The position numbers were made by a program, and so were the translations under genes. Under the pieces are notes generated by a model, which saw only the letters and a program-made list of their open reading frames with translations, did no database searches and was not told where the DNA came from. This document shows positions 1-11,852 of a stretch of DNA of 64,000 nucleotides, piece by piece. Within the stretch, counting starts at the first letter, position 1. Each line of letters starts with the position of its first letter. The stretch is from Bacillus sp. RO2 (lineage in GTDB: Bacteria; Bacillota; Bacilli; Bacillales; Bacillaceae_I): assembly GCF_012911845.1 (NCBI RefSeq), contig NZ_JAAXCU010000036.1:1-64000 (forward strand). The letters run 5' to 3'.

Positions 1-168
1 TGTTGTGTTGATGCTTGTTATTAACAGTTGTATTTACAATTTCTACGTAGACCATTAGGGTGTTCTGTTTTTTTATGCTTCTTCTTCGACAACCCTTCTG
101 TACTGATGGGGGTTTACGCTTTTTGGAAGCCTCTTATTTACGAGTTCTTGTTCTTAATATAGAGTTTA

Positions 169-376
169 GTCCTTATAGAACGCTTATATGAGACAGTTTT
201 TCCTATTAAGAGGGAGTTTCGGGCGTATAGAACGCTTCTATTAGACAATTCCTCCTCTTCAGATGGAGTTTCGGGCGTATAGAACGCTTCTATTAGTCAG
301 TTCCTCCGCTTCAGACGGAGTTTCGGGCGTATAGAACGCTTCTATTAGACAATTCCTCCTCTTCAGATGGAGTTTC
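169..376. repeat. 52-bp intergenic tandem repeat, four copies
   Basis: Three units begin with GGGCGTATAGAACGCTTCTA or a close variant, at 221, 273 and 325, and a fourth partial variant begins at 169. Each step is exactly 52 bp. The array lies just beyond the leuD terminator. Read on the minus strand the unit contains GTCTAATAGAAGCG, which is also the core of the array at 56321-56526. No spacers separate the units. The rest of 1-457 (1-168) holds no gene that I can see. Confidence 0.9.
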
Positions 377-412
377 GGGCTTATATAGCCTGCCTATCCC
401 ATACATTTTCAT

Positions 413-447
413 AAAAAAACCATCACCCCTTCGTTCGAGATGATGGT
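413..447 (-). terminator. Terminator of the ilv-leu operon
   Basis: Read on the minus strand, ACCATCA and TGATGGT form a stem followed by a run of seven T, ten bases beyond the leuD stop. It is the only strong terminator at the 3' end of the nine-gene operon. Confidence 0.88.
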
Positions 448-457
448 CTTCACAAAT

Positions 458-1048
458 TTAGTAGACTCTTCTTGTTTGCTCATATTCACAAATCTCTTCC
501 ATGTACATTTCGGTCAGGCCGATATCGTCCAGTCCTTTTAAAAGCATCTGCTTCCGATATTCATATGCTTCAAAGTGATACTTCACATCATCTCCAACAC
601 AAACCTCCTGGAACTCAAGATCCACCTCCAGTTCGAGAGTCTGATTAGAAGCTTTCTCAAAAAGTTGCTCCACCTCTTCTTCTTTTAACACAACCGGTAA
701 GATTCCATTTTTAAAGCAGTTGTTATAAAAGATATCTGCAAATGATGGTGCGATGACCACCTTGATTCCATAATCTTTCAAAGCCCATGGTGCGTGTTCA
801 CGAGAAGATCCACAGCCAAAATTCTTTCGTGCCAGAAGAATAGAAGCACCTTTGAATTTAGGGTCATTCATGATAAAAGAATCATTCTTTTCTCCATTTT
901 CTTCAAAGCGCCAATCATAAAAGAGAAATTGACCAAATCCTGTTCGTTCTATTCTCTTCAAAAATTGCTTTGGAATAATTTGATCAGTATCGACGTTGGC
1001 TTTATCCAAGGGGATAACTTTTCCGATATGATTGATGAGTGCTTCCAT
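458..1048 (-). CDS. leuD: 3-isopropylmalate dehydratase small subunit LeuD
   Basis: LeuD is the swivel-domain partner of LeuC. Together they isomerise 2-isopropylmalate to 3-isopropylmalate in leucine synthesis. The 196 residues match the usual length. The N-terminal stretch [14 protein letters not shown] and the conserved [15 protein letters not shown] block (about residues 75-90) are the family signature. The ATG overlaps the TAA of leuC by one base (TAATG), so translation is probably coupled. It is the last gene of the operon and is followed by a strong terminator. Confidence 0.97.
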   Translation of the reverse strand: MEALINHIGKVIPLDKANVDTDQIIPKQFLKRIERTGFGQFLFYDWRFEENGEKNDSFIMNDPKFKGASILLARKNFGCGSSREHAPWALKDYGIKVVIAPSFADIFYNNCFKNGILPVVLKEEEVEQLFEKASNQTLELEVDLEFQEVCVGDDVKYHFEAYEYRKQMLLKGLDDIGLTEMYMEEICEYEQTRRVY

Positions 1049-2478
1049 TAGACCACCTCCTCTTTTTCATATCGCCATTCATTCACATTAACAAATCGGC
1101 CGCTAATCGCAGCTGCTGCGGCCATCGCAGGACTAACCAAGTGCGTTCGTGCACCTCTTCCTTGTCTGCCTTCAAAATTGCGGTTAGAGGTAGAAGCACA
1201 TCTTTTCCCTGGAGGGACAACATCTGGGTTCATACTGAGGCACATACTGCAGCCGGCTTCTCTCCATTCAAATCCCGCCTCTAAAAACACCTCGTGAAGC
1301 CCTTCTTCTTCAGCCTGTTTTTTCACCTGTTTGGAACCGGGAACGACAAGCGCCGTAACATGGGAAGAGACCATTCTGCCTTTTACCACTTCAGCAGCTT
1401 TCCTTAAATCTTCAATGCGTGAATTGGTACAGGATCCGATGAACACATAATCAATGGCAATATCAGAGATCTTCATACCAGGGGTCAACCCCATATAGTC
1501 AATTGCTTGTGCGACTGATTTTCTTTCCCCTTCATTTTCAATAGTAGCAGGATTCGGCACCCTACCACTGATACTTGTGCCCATTGAGGGATTCGTCCCC
1601 CATGTTACCTGTGGTTCTAAATTTGTAATGTCAAATTGGATTTCTTTATCATAAACCGCACCCTCATCTGAGCGTAATGCGTACCATTCCACTTCCGCCT
1701 TGTCGCGTTCCTCCCCGACAGGAGCATATTTTCTTCCTTTTAAATAGGAGAAAGTCGTTTCATCTGGTGCAACAAGTCCTGCGCGAGCCCCGGCTTCAAT
1801 GGCCATATTACAGATGGTCATGCGTTCCTCCATGGACATCTCTTCCATTACCTTACCGGTAAATTCAAGTACATACCCTGTGCCAAAATCTGTACCGTAT
1901 TTTGCAATCACAGCCAAGATAAGATCTTTAGCAGAGACTCCCAGTGGCCTGAGACCAGTAAAATCAACCTTTAATGTCTTAGGTTTTGACTGCCATAAGC
2001 ATTGGGTGGCAAGAACATGCTCGACTTCACTTGTACCTATTCCAAATGCCAAGGCACCAAAAGCTCCATGTGTGGAGGTATGGCTATCGCCGCAAACGAT
2101 GGTTTTGCCTGGTAAAGTCAAACCCAGCTCAGGTCCGATTACATGGACAATTCCTTGTTCTGTGCTGTGAAGATCTGCAAGTCTAATTCCAAACTCTTTG
2201 CAGTTTGCTTCCAGTGTGGTCATTTGTTTGGAGGCGATTTCGTCTGTCACATGGAACGGGTTGATGGTTGGGACGTTATGGTCCATGGTTGCAAATGTTA
2301 GGTCTGGTTGTCTTACTTTTCTTCCTGATAGACGGAGTCCCTCAAATGCTTGAGGAGAGGTGACTTCGTGCACTAAGTGGAGGTCGATGTATAACAGGCT
2401 TGGTTTGTTCTCTTCCTTTACTACTGTATGACGATCCCAGATTTTCTCGAATAGTGTTCTTGGCTGCATGTCACTCAC
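1048..2478 (-). CDS. leuC: 3-isopropylmalate dehydratase large subunit LeuC
   Basis: This is the aconitase-type large subunit that carries the [4Fe-4S] cluster. The cluster ligands are visible as GSCTN (near residue 350) and CSMC (near residue 410), and the [19 protein letters not shown] block lies near residue 135. At 476 residues it is close to the usual 465-472. A 212-bp gap with a palindromic repeat separates it from leuB upstream, an unusually long gap inside this operon. The leuD start overlaps its stop codon. Confidence 0.97.
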   Translation of the reverse strand: MSDMQPRTLFEKIWDRHTVVKEENKPSLLYIDLHLVHEVTSPQAFEGLRLSGRKVRQPDLTFATMDHNVPTINPFHVTDEIASKQMTTLEANCKEFGIRLADLHSTEQGIVHVIGPELGLTLPGKTIVCGDSHTSTHGAFGALAFGIGTSEVEHVLATQCLWQSKPKTLKVDFTGLRPLGVSAKDLILAVIAKYGTDFGTGYVLEFTGKVMEEMSMEERMTICNMAIEAGARAGLVAPDETTFSYLKGRKYAPVGEERDKAEVEWYALRSDEGAVYDKEIQFDITNLEPQVTWGTNPSMGTSISGRVPNPATIENEGERKSVAQAIDYMGLTPGMKISDIAIDYVFIGSCTNSRIEDLRKAAEVVKGRMVSSHVTALVVPGSKQVKKQAEEEGLHEVFLEAGFEWREAGCSMCLSMNPDVVPPGKRCASTSNRNFEGRQGRGARTHLVSPAMAAAAAISGRFVNVNEWRYEKEEVV

Positions 2479-2534
2479 CTTCCTTGTTTTATATGTGTAT
2501 TAATTTGTTACAAAAAGTTTGGTTTTCTTTGAAA

Positions 2535-2665
2535 CTCCTTTCGATTTCCGTTCCAGGTGTTCGCTTTCCGCGGGACGGTGCTTGAGCCTCCTCACTTCGT
2601 TGCGGGGTCTCAACCAACCGTTACTCCCCCGCTGGAGTCTCACACCTTGCACTTCAATCTACAGG
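2535..2665. repeat. Palindromic intergenic repeat, copy 1 (leuB-leuC gap)
   Basis: The element holds TTCGCTTTCCGCGGGACGGT and GCTTGAGCCTCCTCAC near one end and GGAGTCTCACACCTTGCACT near the other. AGGTGT and ACACCT form inverted ends. A diverged copy with the same block order lies at 6384-6510, and a related shorter form at 35369-35457. No protein is encoded. Similar G/C-rich intergenic elements are common in Bacillaceae genomes (family knowledge). Here it fills most of the gap between two co-transcribed genes, so it would be part of the mRNA. Confidence 0.85.
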
Positions 2666-2690
2666 TAAATACTACTTACTTTGGAACTTG

Positions 2691-3778
2691 CTAACTCTTT
2701 ATTGGCGCTCTCAGATAACTCCTGACTGCTTCTCCCATTTGGGTTGTTCCTAGGACGCGTTCCCATTCTGTGCCGATGTCATGGGTGCGGTAGCCTTCTT
2801 CAAGTGCAAGGTCTACTGCTTTTTCGACAGAGGCTGCTTCTTCCTCTAATCCGAGGGAATGCCTGAGTAGCATGGCGGCTGAAAGGATGGTAGCCAACGG
2901 ATTGGCAATATTTTTGCCGGCAATATCAGGTGCAGAACCGTGAATTGGTTCGTAAAGGCCTGGACCATCTACCCCGAGACTTGCAGAAGGCAACATGCCA
3001 AGGGAGCCCGTCAACATGGAGGCTTCATCGCTTAATATGTCTCCAAACATGTTTTCTGTCACGATTACATCAAAATGTCGAGGATTTCTGACCAATTGCA
3101 TGGCCGCATTGTCTACTAACATGTGGTCTAATTGAACATCTGGGTACTCTTTTGCAATCCGATTAGCCGTTTCCCTCCACAGCCTGCTGCTCTCCAACAC
3201 ATTTGCTTTATCAACAGATGTAAGTATTTTCTTTCTTCCTTGCGCGACTTCAAATCCTTTTCGAATGATGCGTTCGATTTCTTTTTCCGTATAGTAAAGG
3301 GTATCGATTACTTCTAGTCCATCCTTCCCTTGTCGTCTTTCACGGGGAGACCCAAAATATATGCCTCCTGTCAGTTCCCTGACTATTAAGATATCTGTAT
3401 CTAAAACCACTTCTCTTTTTAAGGGAGATGCATGGATTAGAGATTCAAAAAGTGTGACAGGGCGGAGATTAGCATAAAGTTTTAACTGCTTGCGAATTCC
3501 GAGCAATCCAGCTTCCGGCCTTCTATCCGGTGTTTCTTGATCCCATTTTGGTCCACCTACGGCTCCTAATAGGACTGCGCGGCTGTTTTTACATATGTCT
3601 ACCGTTTCTTGTGGAAGGGGAGTTCCTGTCTCATCGACAGCAACTCCCCCGATTTTGCCATAATTAAATGAAAAAGTATGTTGAAAATTCTTGGCTACCT
3701 GCTCTAATACAAGGATCGCTTCCCTTACGACTTCCGGGCCGATTCCGTCACCAGGCAGGACACTGATGGTAAACTGAC

Positions 3779-3782
<4 letters not shown>
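2691..3782 (-). CDS. leuB: 3-isopropylmalate dehydrogenase LeuB
   Basis: LeuB oxidatively decarboxylates 3-isopropylmalate with NAD+ to give the leucine keto acid. GDGIGPEV lies at residues 10-17, and the isocitrate/isopropylmalate dehydrogenase signature [17 protein letters not shown] is near residue 250. The 363 residues are normal for the family. The start ATG overlaps the leuA stop as ATGA, which indicates coupled translation. A repeat-filled gap follows before leuC. Confidence 0.97.
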
Positions 3783-6510
<2,728 letters not shown>

Positions 6511-6541
6511 GTAAAACTGCATTATTAATAAGAATATTCGG

Positions 6542-6799
6542 TTAATTTGTTAGAGCGATTTGCTCGGAAATGTCGGTGATTTGGATGACGTCGATTTGTT
6601 TGTCAAGTTGGAGCTTTATTTTTTCCACTTCTTGTTCTTCCACCACGTTAACAACGATGGTCATAAGGGAAATGGAAGACTCATTGACAGGTGCTACTGC
6701 CAGGCTTTCAATGTTTAATCCCTTTCGCAAGAACAGATTGGTCAATCGGTTCAATACTCCAAGCTGGTTGTTTACTAGGAGCGACAATGTACGCTTCAT
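6542..6799 (-). CDS. ilvN: Short acetolactate synthase regulatory subunit (single ACT domain)
   Basis: This is the regulatory partner of IlvB. The 85 residues begin [19 protein letters not shown] and cover one ACT domain, ending after [15 protein letters not shown]. The B. subtilis protein is about 172 residues and has a second C-terminal domain, which is absent here, as in the short IlvM/IlvN of enterobacteria. The start at 6799 overlaps the ilvB stop by four bases (ATGA). An upstream in-frame start at 6880 would lie within ilvB and is not supported. Whether the protein was truncated by repeat insertion or is an ancestral short form is open. Confidence 0.9.
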   Translation of the reverse strand: MKRTLSLLVNNQLGVLNRLTNLFLRKGLNIESLAVAPVNESSISLMTIVVNVVEEQEVEKIKLQLDKQIDVIQITDISEQIALTN

Positions 6800-8511
6800 G
6801 GCTTCACACCTTCCATTTGTTGAATTCCTTTTCCAGGGGCAATCATCGGATACACATTTTCCGTTGGAGTCACCCGGCAATCTAATAGATAGGGCTCATC
6901 TGTAGCAAGTGCTTTAGTGAATGCAGCTTTGAATTCTTCTTCATTTTGGACTACTACCGCCTTGATTCCAAAAGCATCGGACAGTTTTACGTAATCCGGT
7001 TGGTTCGGGAGCAAGGATTCTGAGTATCTTTCTTTGTAAAAGAGTTGCTGCCATTGTCGTACCATTCCCATAGATTGATTGTTTACGAGCACTACTTTTA
7101 CCGGAAGTTTGTATTCTTTTAGGACAGCCAGCTCCTGTAGTGTCATTTGGAACCCAGCATCCCCAAGGACTGCTACAACTGTAGAGGGCCGTTCCGCCAC
7201 CTGCGCACCAATGGCTGCCGGTAATCCAAAACCCATGGTTCCGAGTCCCCCTGAAGTTACCCAGCGATCAGGCTTTTGAAAACCATGATATTGCGCTGCC
7301 CACATTTGATGTTGCCCTACGTCTGTTGTGACAATCGCTTCTCCTTTTGTAAGTTCATGAACAAGTTCTACAAGCTTCTGAGGCTTAAATGTTTCTCCAT
7401 CTTCTATATACCATAGTGGATATTCTTCTTTAGATTGCAAGAGTTGCTCCAGCCAACTACTTGTATCCGCCGTTTCTGGTAATTCCTTTAATAGTAATTG
7501 AAGTGACTTTGCGGCATCCCCGATAACAGGATAATCAGTCGGAACATTTTTGCCGATTTCAGAAGGATCAATATCAAAATGAACCACCTTCGCAAATTTG
7601 GCAAACTCTTGCAAGTTTCCTGTTAGTCTGTCATCAAACCTTGCTCCGATATTAATAATTAAATCCGCTTCATATAAGGCCATATTGGCTGTATATGTTC
7701 CGTGCATGCCCGCCATTCCAAGAAAGAGAGGGTGGTCTGCCGGAAAACTGCCAAGTCCAAGTAATGTATTGGCTACTGGGATTGTCGTTTTAGCAACCAG
7801 TTCCTTCAATTCACTCGTTGCTTTACTGTGGAGAACGCCTGCGCCAGCTAAAATGACGGGCTTTTCCGCTTTCTTCAAGGCCTGTGCTACTTTTTTCACT
7901 GCCTGCTGGTCCGGCTCAGTTTGTAGCTTATAACCCGGAAGGTGCACTTCTTTTGAATAGTCGTAAATACCTGACGTGGCAGTGATGTCTTTGGGAATAT
8001 CAACCAATACCGGCCCTGGTCTCCCAGTGGATGCAATATGGAACGCTTCTTTAAAAATTCTTGGGAGATCCTTGACATCTTGGACCTGAAAATTATGTTT
8101 GGTAATTGGCATCGAAATTCCTAAAATCGGTGCTTCTTGAAAGGCGTCTGACCCAAGGACCTGCGAATTAACCTGACCCGTAATTACGACTAATGGCAGG
8201 GAATCAATCATGGCATCCGCAAGACCAGTGACGATGTTGGTGGCACCGGGACCGGAAGTGGCAATGACCACTCCAGGTTTCCCAGTTACCCTTGCATACC
8301 CTTCTGCAGCATGGATCGCACCTTGTTCATGTCGGGTTAAAAGATGAGGAATTCCGCCATCATATAGTGCGTCGTAAATGTTTAATACAGCGCCACCTGG
8401 ATACCCGAATATTACTTCCACTTTCTCTTCTTTTAACGCTTCAACAATCATCCGTGAACCTGTCAGCAGTTTTTGCGCCACCTTTGTTCCGCTCTTTTCA
8501 ACTGTACTCAT
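6796..8511 (-). CDS. ilvB: Acetolactate synthase large (catalytic) subunit IlvB
   Basis: IlvB is the thiamine-diphosphate, FAD and Mg-dependent enzyme at the entry of valine, leucine and isoleucine synthesis. The N-terminal [15 protein letters not shown] block and [17 protein letters not shown] carry the catalytic Glu region. [18 protein letters not shown] and [13 protein letters not shown] form the ThDP/metal motif. The 571 residues match B. subtilis IlvB (574). AAGGAGGT precedes the ATG. The gene sits 28 bp after ilvD and overlaps ilvN by four bases. Confidence 0.97.
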   Translation of the reverse strand: MSTVEKSGTKVAQKLLTGSRMIVEALKEEKVEVIFGYPGGAVLNIYDALYDGGIPHLLTRHEQGAIHAAEGYARVTGKPGVVIATSGPGATNIVTGLADAMIDSLPLVVITGQVNSQVLGSDAFQEAPILGISMPITKHNFQVQDVKDLPRIFKEAFHIASTGRPGPVLVDIPKDITATSGIYDYSKEVHLPGYKLQTEPDQQAVKKVAQALKKAEKPVILAGAGVLHSKATSELKELVAKTTIPVANTLLGLGSFPADHPLFLGMAGMHGTYTANMALYEADLIINIGARFDDRLTGNLQEFAKFAKVVHFDIDPSEIGKNVPTDYPVIGDAAKSLQLLLKELPETADTSSWLEQLLQSKEEYPLWYIEDGETFKPQKLVELVHELTKGEAIVTTDVGQHQMWAAQYHGFQKPDRWVTSGGLGTMGFGLPAAIGAQVAERPSTVVAVLGDAGFQMTLQELAVLKEYKLPVKVVLVNNQSMGMVRQWQQLFYKERYSESLLPNQPDYVKLSDAFGIKAVVVQNEEEFKAAFTKALATDEPYLLDCRVTPTENVYPMIAPGKGIQQMEGVKP

Positions 8512-8538
8512 TCGTTCTCCACCTCCTTGTGTTCGATG

Positions 8539-10206
8539 CTATACTTTTAGAATTCCTCCAGTATTAGCTGACGTTACAAGTGCTGCATATCTTGCAAGGT
8601 AACCGCTTTTCACTTTTGATTCTGGTGGTTGCCAGTTCTTTTTTCTCGCTTCTAATTCTTCCGTCTCAACCAATAAATGTATGGTTCGTTTTGGTAAGTC
8701 TATTTGAATGATATCTCCATTTTCCACAAAAGCGATTGGACCGCCTTCTGCTGCTTCAGGGGAGATATGTCCAATAGAGATACCCCTTGATGCACCAGAG
8801 AATCTGCCATCTGTGATGAGTGCCACTTTAGTGGATAGCCCTCTCCCAGCAATAGAGGAAGTTGGTGCAAGCATCTCAGGCATTCCAGGTCCGCCTTTTG
8901 GCCCTTCATATCTGATGACTACTACATGTCCTTCTCGGACTTGACCACTGTTAATACCTTCCTGGGCCTCATCTTGTGATTCAAAAATGATGGCTTCTCC
9001 TGTAAATGTTTTGATAGATGGATCTACTGCTCCAACCTTTATGACGCTACCATTTGGTGCAAGGTTTCCAAATAGAATACTCAACCCTCCGACAGGACTA
9101 TATGGATTATCTTTTTTCCTGATGACCTGGTCATTTACGATCTGTGCATGATCTACCACTTCTTGAATAGATTGACCGGAAATGGTGAGACGATCAGGAT
9201 GGATGGCACCTTCAATTTGGCAAAGTTCCTTTATGATGGCACTTACTCCACCTGCTTCATGGACATCCTGCATAGAATAGTCTGATGCCGGACTTACTTT
9301 GCATAGATATGGGATCCTTTCTGCGATTTTATTAATGTCTTCTAATTTGTACTCAATTCCAGCTTCATGTGCGATGGCAAGTGTATGTAGAACGGTATTG
9401 GTAGATCCGCCCATTGCCATGTCGAGTGCAAAAGCATCGTCGATTGCTTCTTTAGTGATGATATCTCTTGGTCTTACATCTTCTTCGATTTGTCTCATAA
9501 GATGTTTTGCAGCATCTTTAATCAGTTGGTGGCGCTCATTGGAGGTTGCCACCATGGTACCGTTCCCAGGGAGTGCCACTCCTAGCATTTCCATCAAGGT
9601 ATTCATGGAGTTAGCCGTGAACATCCCCGAGCAGGAGCCGCATGTTGGACAAGCACTTGACTCAATTTCCAGCAGTTCTTCTCGGGACATCTTTCCTGAA
9701 AGGACACTTCCTACTCCTTCAAAAACGGATACAAGCGATAATGGCCTACCGTCTTTTGTTCTTCCGGCTTCCATTGGGCCTCCGGAAACGAATACTGCTG
9801 GGACATTGGTTCTAGCCGCTGCCATTAGCATTCCTGGTGTGATCTTGTCACAGTTCGGAATGTAAAACACGCCGTCAAACCAGTGAGCGTTAATGACAGT
9901 TTCTGCTGAGTCTGCAATCAGCTCCCGACTTGGTAGGGAATAACGCATTCCAATATGTCCCATGGCAATTCCGTCATCCACTCCGATTGTATTGAACTCG
10001 AAAGGAACCCCACCAGCTTCCCTGATTGCTTCCTTTACCACTTCTGCAAATTTATTTAAATGCATATGCCCTGGGATAATATCGACATAAGAGTTACAGA
10101 CACCGATGAATGGCTTATCCATATCCTCCGGCTTTACCCCTGTTGCATGCAACAAACTTCTATGTGGTGCTCTGTCAATTCCTCTCTTGATCGTATTACT
10201 TCTCAT
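8539..10206 (-). CDS. ilvD: Dihydroxy-acid dehydratase IlvD
   Basis: IlvD is the iron-sulfur dehydratase that makes the 2-keto acid precursors of isoleucine and valine. Cluster and active-site segments are visible: [16 protein letters not shown] and [20 protein letters not shown] chose the ATG at 10206 ([19 protein letters not shown]), 11 bases after AAAGGAG. A GTG four codons upstream is part of that Shine-Dalgarno itself. The result is 555 residues, normal for the family. A 174-bp gap with a tandem repeat separates it from ilvE. Confidence 0.97.
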   Translation of the reverse strand: MRSNTIKRGIDRAPHRSLLHATGVKPEDMDKPFIGVCNSYVDIIPGHMHLNKFAEVVKEAIREAGGVPFEFNTIGVDDGIAMGHIGMRYSLPSRELIADSAETVINAHWFDGVFYIPNCDKITPGMLMAAARTNVPAVFVSGGPMEAGRTKDGRPLSLVSVFEGVGSVLSGKMSREELLEIESSACPTCGSCSGMFTANSMNTLMEMLGVALPGNGTMVATSNERHQLIKDAAKHLMRQIEEDVRPRDIITKEAIDDAFALDMAMGGSTNTVLHTLAIAHEAGIEYKLEDINKIAERIPYLCKVSPASDYSMQDVHEAGGVSAIIKELCQIEGAIHPDRLTISGQSIQEVVDHAQIVNDQVIRKKDNPYSPVGGLSILFGNLAPNGSVIKVGAVDPSIKTFTGEAIIFESQDEAQEGINSGQVREGHVVVIRYEGPKGGPGMPEMLAPTSSIAGRGLSTKVALITDGRFSGASRGISIGHISPEAAEGGPIAFVENGDIIQIDLPKRTIHLLVETEELEARKKNWQPPESKVKSGYLARYAALVTSANTGGILKV

Positions 10207-10263
10207 CGATTGCTTCACTCCTTTAGAAGGGACCCTGACAATTTACTTGTGATGACATGGCCC

Positions 10264-10395
10264 CTTTTTAATGCTTTAACGTAGTGAGGGTCAGACCCCT
10301 CTTCAGCGCTTTAACGTAGCGAGGGTCAGACCCCTCTTCAACGCTTTAATGTAGCGAGGGGCAGACCCCTCTTCAACGCTTTAATGATTCAACGC
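10264..10395. repeat. 35-bp tandem repeat with hairpin core (ilvE-ilvD gap)
   Basis: Three units of GCTTTAACGTAGCGAGGGTC followed by AGACCCCTCTTCAAC run head to tail, with a degenerate fourth reaching the ilvE stop codon. Each unit contains GAGGGTC-A-GACCCCTC, a short hairpin. The same GGGTCAGACCC core forms the lone hairpin at 58482-58500. The units would be transcribed within the operon mRNA between ilvE and ilvD. Confidence 0.9.
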
Positions 10396-11325
10396 TTCAC
10401 CCAGCAGCACTCCACCGTTGATTTCCCAGCCTACTTGAGTTTCTTCTGGGTAGACTTTGTGGCCGTCTTCTACGACTAGCTGGCGGAAGCGGTTTAGGAT
10501 TTTGTGGGTTTCTTTGCCTGGTTTTCCGTCTGCGATTTTCCTAGCATCAAGACTGATAACTGGGATTACTTCTGCTGCAGTTCCAGTCAAGAACACTTCG
10601 TCAGCTACATACACATCATGCCTTGTAAACGGTTCTTCTCGTACGTCATATCCCATTTCATTCGCGAGATCGATGATGGCATTTCGCGTGATACCTTCCA
10701 GTGCTCCAACATAACTTGGCGGCGTTAGTAGTTTATTGCCCTTTAGGATAAAGATGTTCTGTCCTGATCCTTCTGCAACATACCCTTCTGTGTTAAGCGT
10801 TAGGGCTTCATTGGCACCAGCCATATTTGCCTCCGCTTTTACCATGATGTTATTTAAGTAGTTAAGTGATTTTACTTTCGGACTTAAGATATCCGGACGG
10901 TTTCTTCTAGTAGGAACGGTTACCATCGTAATGCCTACGTCATAGAGTTCTTTAGGGAATAATGCCAGTTGCTCAGCAATGACAATTAGGTTTGGAGTTT
11001 TGCATTTTGTGGGATCTAAACCGAGATCGCCGACTCCTCTTGATAGGACCAGTCGAATATAGGCCGTATCATGCAATTTGTTCTTTCTGAGAGTCTCAAC
11101 GATAATATCCTCAAGTTCAGACATGGTATAGGGGACGTCCAATAATACAGACCTTGCAGAATCATATAATCTTTCAAGATGTTCGCGAAGACGGAATACA
11201 TTTCCGTTGTACATTCGGATTCCTTCAAAAACGCCATCGCCATATAGGAATCCGTGATCATATACAGATACAACTGCCTTCTCTTTTTCTACTAGCTGCC
11301 CATTCATATAGATGTATCTACACAT
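10381..11325 (-). CDS. ilvE: Branched-chain amino acid aminotransferase IlvE
   Basis: This is a fold-type IV, PLP-dependent transaminase for the last step of valine, leucine and isoleucine synthesis. The N-terminus YIYMNGQLVEKEKAVVSVYD, the Lys-containing KVKSLNYLNN segment, and the family block EGYVAEGSGQNIFILK followed by EGITRNAII are typical. The 314 residues fit the IlvE type rather than the longer B. subtilis YwaA/YbgE type. AGAGGAGA lies six bases before the ATG. It is the first gene of the operon, directly behind the regulated leader. Confidence 0.95.
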   Translation of the reverse strand: MCRYIYMNGQLVEKEKAVVSVYDHGFLYGDGVFEGIRMYNGNVFRLREHLERLYDSARSVLLDVPYTMSELEDIIVETLRKNKLHDTAYIRLVLSRGVGDLGLDPTKCKTPNLIVIAEQLALFPKELYDVGITMVTVPTRRNRPDILSPKVKSLNYLNNIMVKAEANMAGANEALTLNTEGYVAEGSGQNIFILKGNKLLTPPSYVGALEGITRNAIIDLANEMGYDVREEPFTRHDVYVADEVFLTGTAAEVIPVISLDARKIADGKPGKETHKILNRFRQLVVEDGHKVYPEETQVGWEINGGVLLGEALNH

Positions 11326-11381
11326 AACTAATCTCCTCTTTCTATTTTTTATTGTTTGAATATTCTGACATATAACAGTTT

Positions 11382-11445
11382 AAAAGTTGCCCCTTGGTCA
11401 GGCTGAATAAACGTCAAGCGTTTATCAGAACCTATCCGTAGAGGC
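11382..11445 (-). promoter_or_regulatory. Expression-platform hairpin of the ilvE leader
   Basis: On the minus strand GCCTC (11445-11441) can pair with GGGGC (11393-11389) around an inner stem CTGATAAACG / CGTTTATTCAG, followed by AACTTTT. The same GCCTC is needed by the last aptamer helix, where it pairs with GAGG across AAAAAA. The two structures exclude each other, so ligand binding should open the way into ilvE (inference). The T-run is weak, which lowers confidence that it is a classical terminator. Confidence 0.6.
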
Positions 11446-11624
11446 TTTTTTCCTCGCGGTGTACACCATCTGTCAAGATCGTGCTGGTATCGCTTGGACC
11501 AGTCATGATTGGAAAATTGGGCTGATATTGCAAAGATTTTCTTTCTTGCACTACCACTTTACTTTCCTGAAATCACCGGAACCCTAGACACCCTTCTGAT
11601 AAGGGAAATGTTATTTCTTTTATC
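11436..11624 (-). ncRNA. ykkC-family riboswitch, probably ppGpp-sensing subtype 2a
   Basis: The minus-strand leader of ilvE carries the ykkC core in order: CTAGGGTTCCGG, then ACTGGTCCAAGCGA, then GTACACCGCGAGG-AAAAAA-GCCTC. Those three blocks correspond to the conserved elements of the ykkC/guanidine-I scaffold. A 5' helix GATAA / TTATC precedes the core, as in the P0 helix of subtype 2 RNAs. Known subtype 2a RNAs bind ppGpp and precede branched-chain amino acid genes including ilvE, so location and the P0-like helix favour 2a over guanidine (subtype 1) or PRPP (2b). The ligand is inferred, not shown. No T-box specifier stem was found. Confidence 0.82.
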
Positions 11625-11646
11625 AATGTTTCTTTGAGTTGATGTT

Positions 11647-11675
11647 ATTTTAATACCGTCGATACAGGCCGTCAA
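11647..11675 (-). promoter_or_regulatory. Sigma-A promoter of the ilv-leu operon
   Basis: TTGACG (11675-11670) and TAAAAT (11652-11647) are separated by 17 bp on the minus strand. Transcription would start near 11640, about 15 bases before the aptamer. Confidence 0.85.
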
Positions 11676-11679
11676 CACC

Positions 11680-11694
11680 TAATTTCAGATAATT
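11680..11694 (-). promoter_or_regulatory. CodY-like box upstream of the -35
   Basis: AATTATCTGAAATTA matches the 15-bp CodY consensus AATTTTCWGAAAATT at 12 positions and ends four bases before the -35. CodY represses ilv-leu in B. subtilis when branched-chain amino acids and GTP are high (established). Binding here is inferred. Confidence 0.6.
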
Positions 11695-11712
11695 CAAATT
11701 TTACAGACAATA

Positions 11713-11726
11713 TAAAAACGCTTTCA
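11713..11726 (-). promoter_or_regulatory. Putative CcpA cre site, proximal
   Basis: TGAAAGCGTTTTTA matches the cre consensus TGNAANCGNTNNCA except at one position. It lies about 80 bp upstream of the predicted transcription start, a position compatible with the CcpA activation known for B. subtilis ilv-leu. Confidence 0.6.
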
Positions 11727-11744
11727 TTTTTGTCCTATAAACAA

Positions 11745-11758
11745 AGAAAACGCTTACA
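11745..11758 (-). promoter_or_regulatory. Putative CcpA cre site, distal
   Basis: TGTAAGCGTTTTCT matches the cre consensus except at the last base. It is 32 bp upstream of the proximal site (about three helical turns), so the two could act together. Confidence 0.6.
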
Positions 11759-11812
11759 AATGTTTGTTAAATTTTTTTACATACCCTTCTTTTTTCTCTC
11801 AAAACATAAAAA

Positions 11813-11840
11813 AAGAACGAGTTACCCCGCTCTTTTCTAA
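11813..11840 (-). terminator. Terminator of ilvA
   Basis: On the minus strand AAGAGCG and CGTTCTT form a stem followed by a T-rich run just after the ilvA stop. It separates ilvA from the ilvE promoter region. Confidence 0.75.
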
Positions 11841-11852
11841 GACAATCTAACA

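Noticed and set aside
169-376. CRISPR array
   Set aside because: The units are contiguous with a fixed 52-bp period and no unique spacers, and no cas genes are present. The same applies to the arrays at 17668, 48785 and 56321.
6800-6880. Upstream start for ilvN
   Set aside because: It would lie wholly within ilvB in another frame. The ATG overlapping the ilvB stop aligns with known N-termini.
11436-11470. T-box antiterminator in the ilvE leader
   Set aside because: GATGGTGTACACCGCGAGG superficially resembles the T-box word AGGGTGGNACCGCG, but the inserted bases, the upstream CTAGGGTTCC and ACTGGTCC blocks and the following A6-GCC fit the ykkC aptamer instead. No stem I with a specifier codon was found.
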